Source: an uncultured Oscillospiraceae bacterium
Lineage (GTDB): Bacteria; Bacillota; Clostridia; Oscillospirales; Oscillospiraceae
NCBI GenBank assembly: GCA_944385775.1
Contig: CALWYM010000046.1
Coordinates: 1-11,384, forward strand
Length of the DNA stretch: 11,384 bases
Direction: 5' to 3'
Below, piece after piece: positions 1 through 6,600 of the stretch. The notes below the pieces were generated by a model. That model did no database searches, was not told the origin of the DNA, and saw only the letters and a program-made list of their open reading frames with translations. Position numbers and translations under genes: made by a program. The stretch's first letter is position 1; each line of letters opens with the position of its first letter.

Positions 1-20
1 GACCACTTCGATACCGCTCC
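1..20 (-). tRNA. tRNA-Ser, 5' end only (cut by window edge)
   Basis: Read on the minus strand, these 20 bases match the start of bacterial serine tRNAs. They give a seven-base acceptor strand GGAGCGG, then T8 A9, a three-base D-stem strand TCG, and the D-loop start AAGTGGTC with the conserved GG pair. The rest, including the anticodon, lies outside the window, so the isoacceptor is unknown. A strong promoter lies about 70 bases upstream and points at it. A leucine tRNA is less likely, because those normally begin GC. The call rests on pattern recognition of a short fragment. Confidence 0.72.
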
Positions 21-87
21 AAGATTCGTGCAAAGATTTGGACAGCAAAATAAAGTTTCACGCAGCCCTTTCTTCGCAATCCATTTT

Positions 88-116
88 ATATTACACTATT
101 ATAAATAATTTGTCAA
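88..116 (-). promoter_or_regulatory. sigA-type promoter for the tRNA-Ser transcript
   Basis: On the minus strand a perfect TTGACA (111-116) is followed after 17 bases by TAATAT (88-93). Transcription would start near 81 and reach the tRNA after a leader of about 60 bases. No better gene start lies downstream on this strand inside the window. Confidence 0.7.
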
Positions 117-128
117 AAGTTTTTTCTG

Positions 129-159
129 TTGACAGCTCAACCATTAAGGTATTATATTA
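129..159 (+). promoter_or_regulatory. Candidate promoter for the TetR-type regulator
   Basis: A perfect TTGACA sits at 129-134. The AT-rich stretch after it offers several -10 candidates: TATTAT at 150-155 (15-base spacer) and TATATT at 154-159 (19-base spacer), neither at the ideal 17. The start codon follows at 209. The -35 box is 12 bp from the divergent -35 box at 111-116, so a repressor bound here could affect both promoters. Confidence 0.5.
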
Positions 160-208
160 ATTATATTATAGATTATTACAACTATTAGTGTTCGTTAAGG
201 TGATAGCA

Positions 209-781
209 ATGGCGCAGAAAGGCATAACAAAGGAAATAATTATTAACTCAGCAATGGCTCTTATAGAAGAACGTGGTCTTTCAAATTTTACTTTAAGGGA
301 ACTTTCCGGAAGGCTGGGTATCCGCGTATCCTCTCTTTATAACCACATTAAAAGCCAAAACGAACTTCTTATGGAAGTCGGTCTGAGAGCCGTTGATATG
401 CTTACAGAGCTTGAATCCACCGCTATTTCCGGTGTTTCTGAGGATAGCGCTCTCTTTGCCTTGGCCGATGTATATCTCTCCTTCGCCTGCGCTCACAGCG
501 AGCTGTACAGAATTATAATGGGTGTTCACACAATGAATATTCCGTTGCTGGAATCAGCCGTTTCCAAAATTGCCGACCCAATTTTCACTGTAATAAAAAG
601 TTACGGAATTGACGGCGACATGAGCTTTCACTTTCAGAGAATGCTGAGAAGTCTGATGCACGGTTTCTTTTCGATACAGTACGACGGAGGCTTTTCCAAC
701 AATTTGGTTAATCAGCGCGAAAGCTACCATATGGCGATTGGATGTTTAGCTAATGAAATGAAACTAAATTATAACAAATAA
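209..781 (+). CDS. TetR/AcrR-family transcriptional regulator
   Basis: This is a 190-residue one-domain-plus-sensor regulator of usual TetR length. Residues about 27-54 form the DNA-binding helix-turn-helix (FTLRELSGRLGIRVSSLYNH), with the conserved LY-H-I-K segment that closes TetR domains. The C-terminal half should bind a ligand and dimerise; it contains LMHGFFSIQ, resembling the WHG-type TetR C-terminal domain. I chose ATG 209 because AAGGTG lies 6 bases upstream. A GTG at 188 is in frame but has no ribosome binding site. The gene is alone on this strand and divergent from a tRNA-Ser gene, so its target is not evident; autoregulation is likely but inferred. A hairpin follows directly. Confidence 0.88.
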   Translation: MAQKGITKEIIINSAMALIEERGLSNFTLRELSGRLGIRVSSLYNHIKSQNELLMEVGLRAVDMLTELESTAISGVSEDSALFALADVYLSFACAHSELYRIIMGVHTMNIPLLESAVSKIADPIFTVIKSYGIDGDMSFHFQRMLRSLMHGFFSIQYDGGFSNNLVNQRESYHMAIGCLANEMKLNYNK

Positions 782-787
782 CAGGCA

Positions 788-819
788 AATGGCATGACGT
801 CAAACCACGTCATGCCATT
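788..819. terminator. Bidirectional hairpin terminator between convergent genes
   Basis: A perfect 13-bp inverted repeat (788-800 with 807-819) has a six-base loop. It lies between the stop of the TetR gene (781) and the stop of the minus-strand gene ending at 824. The downstream flanks are AT-rich in both directions but lack a long T run, so termination strength is uncertain. The position between convergent genes supports use by both strands. Confidence 0.7.
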
Positions 820-823
820 ATTC

Positions 824-1273
824 TTACTCCCTAAGCTCCGTCGTAACAGCGTCAATCTGCTCCGGTGACAGATACTCTCCAAGGTAGAAAACCGCCTTTG
901 CAAGAAGCTTATACTCCCTATCATCAGGATTTGAAACGCTCCGGCTGAATGATAAAATTCCCTCCATCAGCCGAATTTTCGATTCCCTGACAGGTACACT
1001 TGCACTGTAAAGCTCCTCCATATCAAAATCATCAGTTCTTCCGCATGGGTATTTACAGGCGGCACACCCAGGAGTAACGGCTGCCTTCTCCTGATGAATG
1101 GTAAAAGTCATTTCATCAATACTACATTCGCTGACCGGTGAATCCAAAAGCCTTATCGCTTCTAAAAACAGAGGAAACGTATTGTCCGTCAGCTCTCCTT
1201 CATGGCTGTCCGTTGCCCTCGCAAGTCCCACCAGAGCACCCCAGAGCCTGTCCCTGTCTGCTGTCCTCTCCAT
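824..1273 (-). CDS. Small hypothetical protein with CxxCxxxC motif, partner of the ferredoxin-like protein
   Basis: I do not recognise this family. The protein is about 149 residues, acidic and largely helical, with no signal peptide or membrane segment. Near its middle is the motif CAACKYPCGRTDDFD (C-x2-C-x3-C followed by GRTDD), which could bind metal or an Fe-S cluster; a fourth cysteine lies about 20 residues earlier. ATG 1273 overlaps the stop of the ferredoxin-like gene (TGATATG), typical of translational coupling. An in-frame TTG at 1282 is an alternative start, because GGAAGG lies only four bases before it and about 13 before the ATG. The tight overlap implies that the two proteins act together, presumably in redox or Fe-S chemistry, but no reaction can be assigned. 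The hairpin at 788-819 follows it. Confidence 0.75.
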   Translation of the reverse strand: MERTADRDRLWGALVGLARATDSHEGELTDNTFPLFLEAIRLLDSPVSECSIDEMTFTIHQEKAAVTPGCAACKYPCGRTDDFDMEELYSASVPVRESKIRLMEGILSFSRSVSNPDDREYKLLAKAVFYLGEYLSPEQIDAVTTELRE

Positions 1274-1274
1274 A

Positions 1275-1970
1275 TCAGTCAAGTATCCTTCCGTCTGTGG
1301 AAATAGTCACTACCTGCCACGGAATAAACTTTCCGCTTTCCTGAAGCGCTTTTTTCACACTGTTTTCCAAACCACCGCAACATGGTACCTCCATACGCAC
1401 CACAGTAACACTCTTTATGTCGTTGTCCCTGATAATATGCATAAGCTTTTCCGAATAGTCCACGCCGTCAAGCTTGGGGCAGCCTATAACAGTGACGTGA
1501 TTACGCATAAACCTGTTATGGAAATCCCCAAAAGCAAAGGCTGAACAGTCAGCAGCAACAAGAAGTTTTGCCCCCTGGAAAAAAGGAGCCCTGACAGGTA
1601 CAAGCTTCAGCTGGCAGGGCCACTGCATAAGCTGACTTTTCCCCGGGACAGGTATTGGCGGCTCGACTTCCCTTTTCATTTCACGTACAACCGTCCCGGG
1701 ACAGCCTACCGGCTTTGGCGCAGGCTTATTTCGCTCTTCAAGGTGCTTTTTTACAGCCTGCTCGTCATATGTGGCAGCTTCCCGCTCAGTAAAGCTTATC
1801 GCCCCCACAGGGCAAGCCGGCAGACAATCACCCATTCCGTCACAATAGTCCTCACGGATAAGGGTGGCTTTGCCATCAATCATCTCAATTGCGCCCTCAT
1901 GGCAGACATTGGTACAAAGTCCGCAACCGTTGCATTTTTCTTTGTCTATATGAATTATTTTTCTTCTCAT
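1275..1970 (-). CDS. Ferredoxin-like Fe-S protein with cysteine-rich C-terminal domain
   Basis: This 231-residue cytoplasmic protein begins with a bacterial dicluster ferredoxin domain (residues about 1-62). The first motif is complete: C13, C16, C19, C23. The second reads C43-x5-C49-x3-C53-P: the usual second cysteine is replaced by Met46, so this site may hold a [3Fe-4S] cluster or use another ligand. After a proline-rich linker, residues about 115-231 form a domain with LLVAADCSAFAFGD, IGCPKLD and PCCGGL segments, adding C119, C142, C164, C197 and C198. I recognise this ferredoxin-plus-domain architecture in anaerobes but cannot name its reaction. ATG 1970 has a modest GAGG site 7-8 bases upstream. 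The gene lies 64 bases after sigF and overlaps the next gene. Electron transfer is a family-level inference. Confidence 0.85.
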   Translation of the reverse strand: MRRKIIHIDKEKCNGCGLCTNVCHEGAIEMIDGKATLIREDYCDGMGDCLPACPVGAISFTEREAATYDEQAVKKHLEERNKPAPKPVGCPGTVVREMKREVEPPIPVPGKSQLMQWPCQLKLVPVRAPFFQGAKLLVAADCSAFAFGDFHNRFMRNHVTVIGCPKLDGVDYSEKLMHIIRDNDIKSVTVVRMEVPCCGGLENSVKKALQESGKFIPWQVVTISTDGRILD

Positions 1971-1977
1971 TGTTTTG

Positions 1978-2000
1978 CCTCAATTCTCCATGATTTGAGG
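1978..2000 (-). promoter_or_regulatory. Weak inverted repeat covering the ferredoxin ribosome binding site
   Basis: CCTCAA (1978-1983) pairs with TTGAGG (1995-2000) across an 11-base loop, in the 64-base gap between sigF and the ferredoxin-like gene. On the minus strand the second arm contains the GAGG that would recruit ribosomes, so folding could limit translation. The stem is only six pairs and has no T run, so it is not a convincing terminator. Confidence 0.25.
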
Positions 2001-2034
2001 TCATTCTACACTATTCTTTCTATTTACGCAAGTC

Positions 2035-2742
2035 CTAACTAAGGGCTTCCCTCAGGTGCTGCAAAGCCTTTTTTTCAGTTCGTGATACCTGTACCTGGGA
2101 AATACCAAGTATTCTTGCCGCTGCCGTTTGGGTCATGCCACGGTAAAACCGCAGGACTATTACTTTTCTCTCCCTATCGCCAAGCTCCTCAATGGCCTGC
2201 CGCAAGGAGAAATGCTCAATAAGCCGTTCCTCCCCCTGCTCATCCCCTATTACCTGCTCGAGGGTAAAGCCGTCCTCCCCTGTTTCACGCTGAAGTGAAT
2301 CAGACGGCATGACTGCAAGTTCACAGGAAGCTATATCCTCCACCGCCAGCTTCATATAGTCTGACAGCTCTATAACTGAGGGCTCACGTCCCAGCCTTTG
2401 CTCCAGTTCACGGCGCGCAAGGCGAATTGAGTTAGCCCTCTCTTTAATGCTGCGACTCACCTTAATTAATCCGTCATCCCGGAGAAATCGCCGTATCTCT
2501 CCTGATATTTTCGGCACGGCATAGGTGGAAAACTCTGTTCCAAAGCTGGGATCATAGCCCTTTACAGCCTTTATAAGTCCCACGCTTCCCAGCTGAAAAA
2601 GATCGTCAGTGTCAACTCCCCTGCCCATAAAACGGCGCACAACGCTCCATATTAGCCCTGTGTTTTCGGAAACTATTCTGTCCATTGCCTCCCGGTCACC
2701 GTTTTTGGCAAGGGCTATGCAGGAGCTGAGTTGCCCCGTCAT
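2035..2742 (-). CDS. sigF: RNA polymerase sigma-F factor, sporulation
   Basis: This 235-residue sigma-70-family factor directs early forespore transcription. Region 2.2 (DLFQLGSVGLIKAVKGYDP, residues 47-65) binds core polymerase. Regions 2.3-2.4 (EFSTYAVPKISGEIRRFLRD, about 70-89) melt and read the -10 element. Region 3 spans about 100-140, and the region 4.2 helix-turn-helix (about 203-231) reads the -35 element. Length and sequence fit SigF (SpoIIAC), not SigG or SigB, and the two genes upstream are its dedicated regulators. Its start codon overlaps the stop of spoIIAB by four bases (ATGA), so translation is coupled. The sigma factor is expected to be held inactive by SpoIIAB until SpoIIAA is dephosphorylated in the forespore. 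Confidence 0.97.
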   Translation of the reverse strand: MTGQLSSCIALAKNGDREAMDRIVSENTGLIWSVVRRFMGRGVDTDDLFQLGSVGLIKAVKGYDPSFGTEFSTYAVPKISGEIRRFLRDDGLIKVSRSIKERANSIRLARRELEQRLGREPSVIELSDYMKLAVEDIASCELAVMPSDSLQRETGEDGFTLEQVIGDEQGEERLIEHFSLRQAIEELGDRERKVIVLRFYRGMTQTAAARILGISQVQVSRTEKKALQHLREALS

Positions 2743-3179
2743 TTTACGCTTGCCCGCTTTTCAATTTTCCGCCGCATTGTAACGGTGGTACCGACATTTT
2801 CCTTTGAACGCACCCGTATGTAATCCATGAAGCTCTCCATAATGGTGAATCCCATTCCGCTTCTGTCGCTGCCTCCTGTTGTAAACAGTGGCTCCCTGGC
2901 TTTTTTAACGTCCTTTATGCCCCGTCCCTTGTCCTTTACAGTTATCTCCAGCTCATCACCCTCCAGTATCCTGCACCTGAGATATATCATACCGATACAG
3001 TCCGGGTATGCGTGGACGATACAGTTTGTCACCGCCTCGCTTACGGCAGTCTTTATGTCCCCCAGTTCGGACAATGTTGGGTCAAGCTGTGAGGCAAAGA
3101 CCGAAACGACGCCCCTTGAAAGCCCCTCATTGGCGGAAAGGGACGGAAACTCCATCTTTAACACGTTCTTCTCTTTCAT
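2739..3179 (-). CDS. spoIIAB: Anti-sigma F factor, serine kinase
   Basis: This 146-residue GHKL-fold protein binds sigma-F to block it and phosphorylates SpoIIAA. The ATP site is complete: N-box with E48 and N52 (SEAVTNCIVHAY), G1 box DKGRGI (83-88), and G2 region with RSGMGFTIMESFMD (106-119), nearly the same as in characterised SpoIIAB proteins. The usual length is about 146. The start is preceded by AGGTGGTG, which overlaps the stop codon of spoIIAA 13 bases upstream. The gene is the middle member of the three-gene operon and overlaps sigF by four bases. Family knowledge says that ADP/ATP state and SpoIIAA binding decide whether sigma-F is released. No key residue is missing. Confidence 0.97.
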   Translation of the reverse strand: MKEKNVLKMEFPSLSANEGLSRGVVSVFASQLDPTLSELGDIKTAVSEAVTNCIVHAYPDCIGMIYLRCRILEGDELEITVKDKGRGIKDVKKAREPLFTTGGSDRSGMGFTIMESFMDYIRVRSKENVGTTVTMRRKIEKRASVK

Positions 3180-3192
3180 TTGTATTCACCAC

Positions 3193-3507
3193 CTATTTTA
3201 ATGCCGTAAATCCGATTATCCGCTCTATTCCCGACGCGTCCAGTACCCTCATGGGCTGCTGCTGGACATTTTCTATACACAGCCTTCCGCCCATGGCGCT
3301 TATCTGTCTGTAAGCTTTCAGTATTACCGCTATTCCGGAAGAATCCATAAAACCCAGGTTCTCTAAATCTATAACACAGTCCCTGGGTGTTTCCCTCTCT
3401 ATAAGCTCCTCTATCCTTTTGACAGTTTCCCCTGCCTCATGGTGGTCAAGCTCCCCGTTTAAATAGATATATAGCTTGTTCTTTTTCTTTTGCCATGTGA
3501 CCTTCAT
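3193..3507 (-). CDS. spoIIAA: Anti-sigma F factor antagonist (STAS domain)
   Basis: This 104-residue single-domain STAS protein is the anti-anti-sigma factor. In its unphosphorylated form it displaces sigma-F from SpoIIAB; SpoIIAB inactivates it by phosphorylating a serine. The phosphorylation loop is clear in LGFMDSSGIAVILKAY, with S57 at the place of the phosphorylated serine of Bacillus subtilis SpoIIAA. An AGGTG ribosome site lies 7-8 bases before ATG 3507. It is the first gene of the operon; the dephosphorylating phosphatase (SpoIIE) is not in this window. Transcription should begin in the short gap after the valS terminator. Confidence 0.96.
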   Translation of the reverse strand: MKVTWQKKKNKLYIYLNGELDHHEAGETVKRIEELIERETPRDCVIDLENLGFMDSSGIAVILKAYRQISAMGGRLCIENVQQQPMRVLDASGIERIIGFTALK

Positions 3508-3523
3508 TTACCGCACCTATCTC

Positions 3524-3568
3524 TCTGCAAAAAAATGCTCATATGGAAATTATATCCATATGAGCATT
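3524..3568 (-). terminator. Rho-independent terminator of valS
   Basis: A perfect 14-bp inverted repeat (3534-3547 with 3555-3568) has a seven-base loop. On the minus strand it is followed at once by a run of T residues. It lies 52 bases after the valS stop codon and 27 bases before spoIIAA, so it insulates the sporulation operon from valS. Confidence 0.9.
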
Positions 3569-3600
3569 CTATATTAACATAATTACATTTTCTGTCGCAG
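3548..3600 (-). promoter_or_regulatory. Candidate spoIIA promoter region
   Basis: The spoIIA promoter should lie in the 112 bases between valS and spoIIAA. In Bacillus it depends on sigma-H (about AGGA, then GAAT). On the minus strand ATAGAAT fits the sigma-H -10 element, and ACAGAAAAT upstream resembles its -35 element, but the spacing is two to three bases too long. A sigA-like alternative is TTAATA, 17 bases, then TATAAT, the last lying in the terminator stem and loop. No choice is secure. Confidence 0.3.
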
Positions 3601-3619
3601 CCTGTCGCCGTAAGGATAA

Positions 3620-6232
3620 TTATTTGAGATTAGCCAAGGTTTCCTCAAGATTTGAAATAAGGGCGCGGAGCTTCTCCGCCTTTTCCCTCTCGGCATTTAC
3701 AACTGCCTCCGGTGCTCTTGAAACAAAGTTCTCGTTAGAAAGCTTCTTTTCCTGGGAGGCAAGGAATCCTCTATTCTTGCTAAGCTCCTTTTCAATACGC
3801 TCCCGCTCCTTGGCAAGGTCAACAAGCTCCGCCATAGGCATCATAAGCTTTGCTGACGGCGTAATAACAGTTACCATACCATCGGTATCATGTGAGCTGT
3901 CGAAGCTGTCCACCGCAACCTCACTGGCGCCGGCAAGGCGCATAATATAAATCTGGCTGTTTTTGAAAATCTCCTGTTTGTCGGTAAGGACAATAACCTT
4001 GGCCTTACGGCTAGGTGGAACGTTCATATCCGCCCTTCTTGAACGAAGCGCGCCAATAGCATCCATAACAATCTCGAAGTCGCGCTCCTGCTGTGTGAAG
4101 TCAAGTTTATCGTCATATTCAGGATAATTCTCTACAATAAGGGCTTCGCCGCTGTGAGGAATTGCATCGTAAATTTCCTCGGTGATAAATGGCATAAAGG
4201 GGTGAAGCAGCTTTAAAATCTCCGTAAGGACATAGAGTAGAACGTGCTGCGCATTTTCGTCGCCCTCGGACAGCCTGGGCTTTGAAAGCTCAATATACCA
4301 GTCGCAGAAGGTATCCCAGATAAAGTCATATATTTTCTGTGCGGCAACGCCAATTTCATAGCTGTCAATGTTCTCGTTGACCTCTTTTGCCAGTGTATTG
4401 AGCTTGCTGAGCACCCACTTGTCAGGAAGCTCCAGCTTATCCGGAAGCTTATTTTCAGTTATGGTGAGATTCATCATAACAAATCGTGAGGCGTTCCAAA
4501 TCTTGTTGGCAAAATTTCTCATTGCCTCGCAGCGCTCAACATAAAAACGTGTGTCATTTCCCGGTGAGTTACCGGTAATAAGATTAAATCGGAGAGCGTC
4601 TGCGCCGTATTTTTCAATAATCTCAATGGGATCAACGCCATTTCCGGCAGATTTGCTCATTTTCTTTCCCTGGGGGTCGCGTACCAGTCCATGGAGAAGT
4701 ACCGTACTGAAGGGCTTTTCCTTCATATGCTCCATGCCGGAGAAAATCATTCTAGCAACCCAGAAGAAGATAATGTCATATCCGGTTACAAGAACATCTG
4801 TTGGATAGAAGTAATCAAGATCCTCGGTCTTGTCCGGCCAGCCCAATGCGGAGAAGGGCCACAGTGCAGAGGAGAACCACGTATCAAGCACGTCAGGGTC
4901 TCTCTTAATATTCTTTGAGTGACAATGCTCACACTCTGTGGGATCCTCTCTTGAAACAGTAATGTGACCGCAATCCTGACAGTACCATGCAGGTATCTGA
5001 TGACCCCACCAGAGCTGACGGGAAATACACCAGTCACGGACATTATTCATCCAGTTGAGATAGACTTTTGAAAATCTGTCCGGAACGAACTTAATCTCGC
5101 CGTCCTCAACCACACGGATAGCTTCCTTTGCCAAAGGAGCCATCTTAACAAACCACTGGTCAGACGCCACAGGCTCCACATCGGAGTGGCAGCGGTAGCA
5201 GGTGCCCACATTGTGGGAAAGATCCTCGACCTTTACAAGATAGCCCTGCTCCTCAAGGTCTTTAAGAATAGCGGCTCTTGCCTCATAACGATCCATACCG
5301 TTATACTTTCCGCCGTTTATAATCTTGCCCTCTCCGTCAATAACGAGAACCTGCTCAAGGTTGTGTCTCAGACCAACCTCAAAGTCATTAGGGTCGTGAC
5401 ATGGCGTCATCTTAACGCAGCCGGTACCAAACTCCATATCCACATAGTCGTCTGCAACTATTGGTATTTCTCTTCCTACAAGGGGAAGAATACAGGTCTT
5501 GCCTACAATATTGGTATAACGCTCATCATTGGGATTTACGGCAACGCCGGTATCACCCAGCATTGTCTCAGGACGGGTAGTGGCTACAACAACCTCTCCC
5601 GAACCATCGGAAAGAGGATAACGCAGGTGCCAGAGATGCCCCGGCTTTTCCACGTACTCAACCTCCGCGTCAGATAGGGCCGTTGTGCAATGAGGACACC
5701 AGTTTATTATTCTCTTGCCCCTATATATAAGACCCTTTTCATATAGTGAACAGAAAACCTCACGGACTGCCTTTGAGCAGCCCTCGTCCATGGTAAATCT
5801 CTGTCTGTCCCAGTCGCAGGAAGAACCTAAGGTTTTAAGCTGTGTCACGATTCTGTCGCCGTACTTGTTCTTCCAGTCCCAAACTCTTTCCAGAAATTTT
5901 TCTCTGCCCAGGTCAAACCTTGTCTTACCCTCCTGCTCACGAAGGATCTCCTCAACCTTAATCTGGGTTGCGATTCCGGCATGGTCATAGCCGGGCACCC
6001 AAAGAGCAGCATATCCCTTCATTCTCTTGTAACGGATAAGAATGTCCTGAATAGTCTCATCAAGAGCGTGACCAAGATGAAGCTGTCCCGTTACGTTTGG
6101 TGGTGGAATTACAATGGTAAAGGGCTTTTTCTTTGGATCGCGCTTGGCGTGAAAATATCCCTTCTCCATCCACATGTCGTATATTTTCTTTTCTACTGTT
6201 TTCGGGTCGTATATCTTCGGTAATTCTTCCAT
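3620..6232 (-). CDS. valS: Valyl-tRNA synthetase
   Basis: This 870-residue class I synthetase attaches valine to tRNA-Val, at the usual bacterial length. The first catalytic motif is PPNVTGQLHLGH (HLGH 52-55) and the second is KKMSKS (KMSKS 524-528). The inserted editing domain, which removes mischarged threonine, spans roughly 200-345 and contains TTRPETMLGDTGVAVNP and HDPNDFEVG. Cysteine pairs C179/C182, C345/C348, C418/C421 and C434/C437 can bind zinc. The anticodon-binding domain follows from about 600, and residues about 800-870 form the C-terminal coiled coil. ATG 6232 has a perfect AAGGAGG about 6 bases upstream. Expression is controlled by a T-box leader, and a strong terminator follows the gene. 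Nothing is missing or truncated. Confidence 0.98.
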   Translation of the reverse strand: MEELPKIYDPKTVEKKIYDMWMEKGYFHAKRDPKKKPFTIVIPPPNVTGQLHLGHALDETIQDILIRYKRMKGYAALWVPGYDHAGIATQIKVEEILREQEGKTRFDLGREKFLERVWDWKNKYGDRIVTQLKTLGSSCDWDRQRFTMDEGCSKAVREVFCSLYEKGLIYRGKRIINWCPHCTTALSDAEVEYVEKPGHLWHLRYPLSDGSGEVVVATTRPETMLGDTGVAVNPNDERYTNIVGKTCILPLVGREIPIVADDYVDMEFGTGCVKMTPCHDPNDFEVGLRHNLEQVLVIDGEGKIINGGKYNGMDRYEARAAILKDLEEQGYLVKVEDLSHNVGTCYRCHSDVEPVASDQWFVKMAPLAKEAIRVVEDGEIKFVPDRFSKVYLNWMNNVRDWCISRQLWWGHQIPAWYCQDCGHITVSREDPTECEHCHSKNIKRDPDVLDTWFSSALWPFSALGWPDKTEDLDYFYPTDVLVTGYDIIFFWVARMIFSGMEHMKEKPFSTVLLHGLVRDPQGKKMSKSAGNGVDPIEIIEKYGADALRFNLITGNSPGNDTRFYVERCEAMRNFANKIWNASRFVMMNLTITENKLPDKLELPDKWVLSKLNTLAKEVNENIDSYEIGVAAQKIYDFIWDTFCDWYIELSKPRLSEGDENAQHVLLYVLTEILKLLHPFMPFITEEIYDAIPHSGEALIVENYPEYDDKLDFTQQERDFEIVMDAIGALRSRRADMNVPPSRKAKVIVLTDKQEIFKNSQIYIMRLAGASEVAVDSFDSSHDTDGMVTVITPSAKLMMPMAELVDLAKERERIEKELSKNRGFLASQEKKLSNENFVSRAPEAVVNAEREKAEKLRALISNLEETLANLK

Positions 6233-6300
6233 ATTAACCTCCTTATCTTAATAAATAAACGAAATTATTCTCCCTGGAATTTGGACAAATTAAATCGCTT

Positions 6301-6341
6301 ATAAAAAATAAAAGCGCCCCGAGAAAAATATCTCAGGGCGC
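6301..6341 (-). terminator. T-box-controlled terminator in the valS leader
   Basis: An 11-bp GC-rich stem (6314-6324 with 6331-6341, one G-U wobble) with a six-base loop is followed on the minus strand by TTTTATTTTTT. CCTGAG in its 5' arm (6337-6332) is complementary to CTCAGG (6364-6359) just before the T-box, so the antiterminator and this terminator exclude each other. Confidence 0.93.
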
Positions 6342-6545
6342 GAAAACGCGTGGTACCACCTGAGTTTGCCGTAAAAATACAGCACACTCAACTGCTCTTT
6401 AACGGAAGCCTCCGCCGGGGACTACTTTGCTTCACCCCCAGTGCTCCGGGACGACCTTTCACCAGCGCCTCATAGGACCTCTCACCATATGGTCCCTCTC
6501 TGAAATCGGCTTTACCGGCTACTTCTTCCCTTCACAGCCTTTAAA
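6301..6545 (-). promoter_or_regulatory. T-box riboswitch leader of valS
   Basis: This stretch between the membrane-protein gene and valS is a T-box leader. The T-box itself, GGTGGTACCACGCG, is at 6360-6347 and contains the core that pairs with the acceptor end of uncharged tRNA. Upstream are stem I signatures: GAAGTAGCC (AGTA motif) followed by CAGAGAGG, and a GGACC/GGTCC stem at about 6496-6475. The segment GAAAGGTCGTCCCGGAGC (6460-6443) is the likely specifier region. GTC at 6452-6450 is a valine codon, with a second GTC at 6455-6453. Uncharged tRNA-Val should stabilise the antiterminator and allow valS transcription. The fold is inferred from motifs, not computed. Confidence 0.93.
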
Positions 6546-6547
6546 CT

Positions 6548-6591
6548 ATTATACACAGGTTATCCTATCACACAATAAAGCAGCTTGTCAA
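6548..6591 (-). promoter_or_regulatory. Promoter of the valS T-box leader
   Basis: On the minus strand TTGACA (6586-6591) is followed after 18 bases by TAGGAT (6562-6567). A consensus TATAAT (6548-6553) lies further down but lacks a good -35 box. Either places the start just before stem I. The -35 box begins 10 bases outside the stop codon of the neighbouring membrane-protein gene. Confidence 0.65.
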
Positions 6592-6600
6592 GAGCTTATT

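Noticed and set aside
2..61. Minus-strand open frame of 20 codons from a GTG, open to the window edge
   Set aside because: Its downstream part coincides with a clear tRNA-Ser 5' end, so the frame is chance.
188..208. Upstream GTG start for the TetR-type gene
   Set aside because: No ribosome binding site before it, while AAGGTG is well placed for the ATG at 209.
5186..5677. 163-codon plus-strand frame inside valS
   Set aside because: It is antisense to the conserved editing domain of valS, with no ribosome site and no recognisable protein features.
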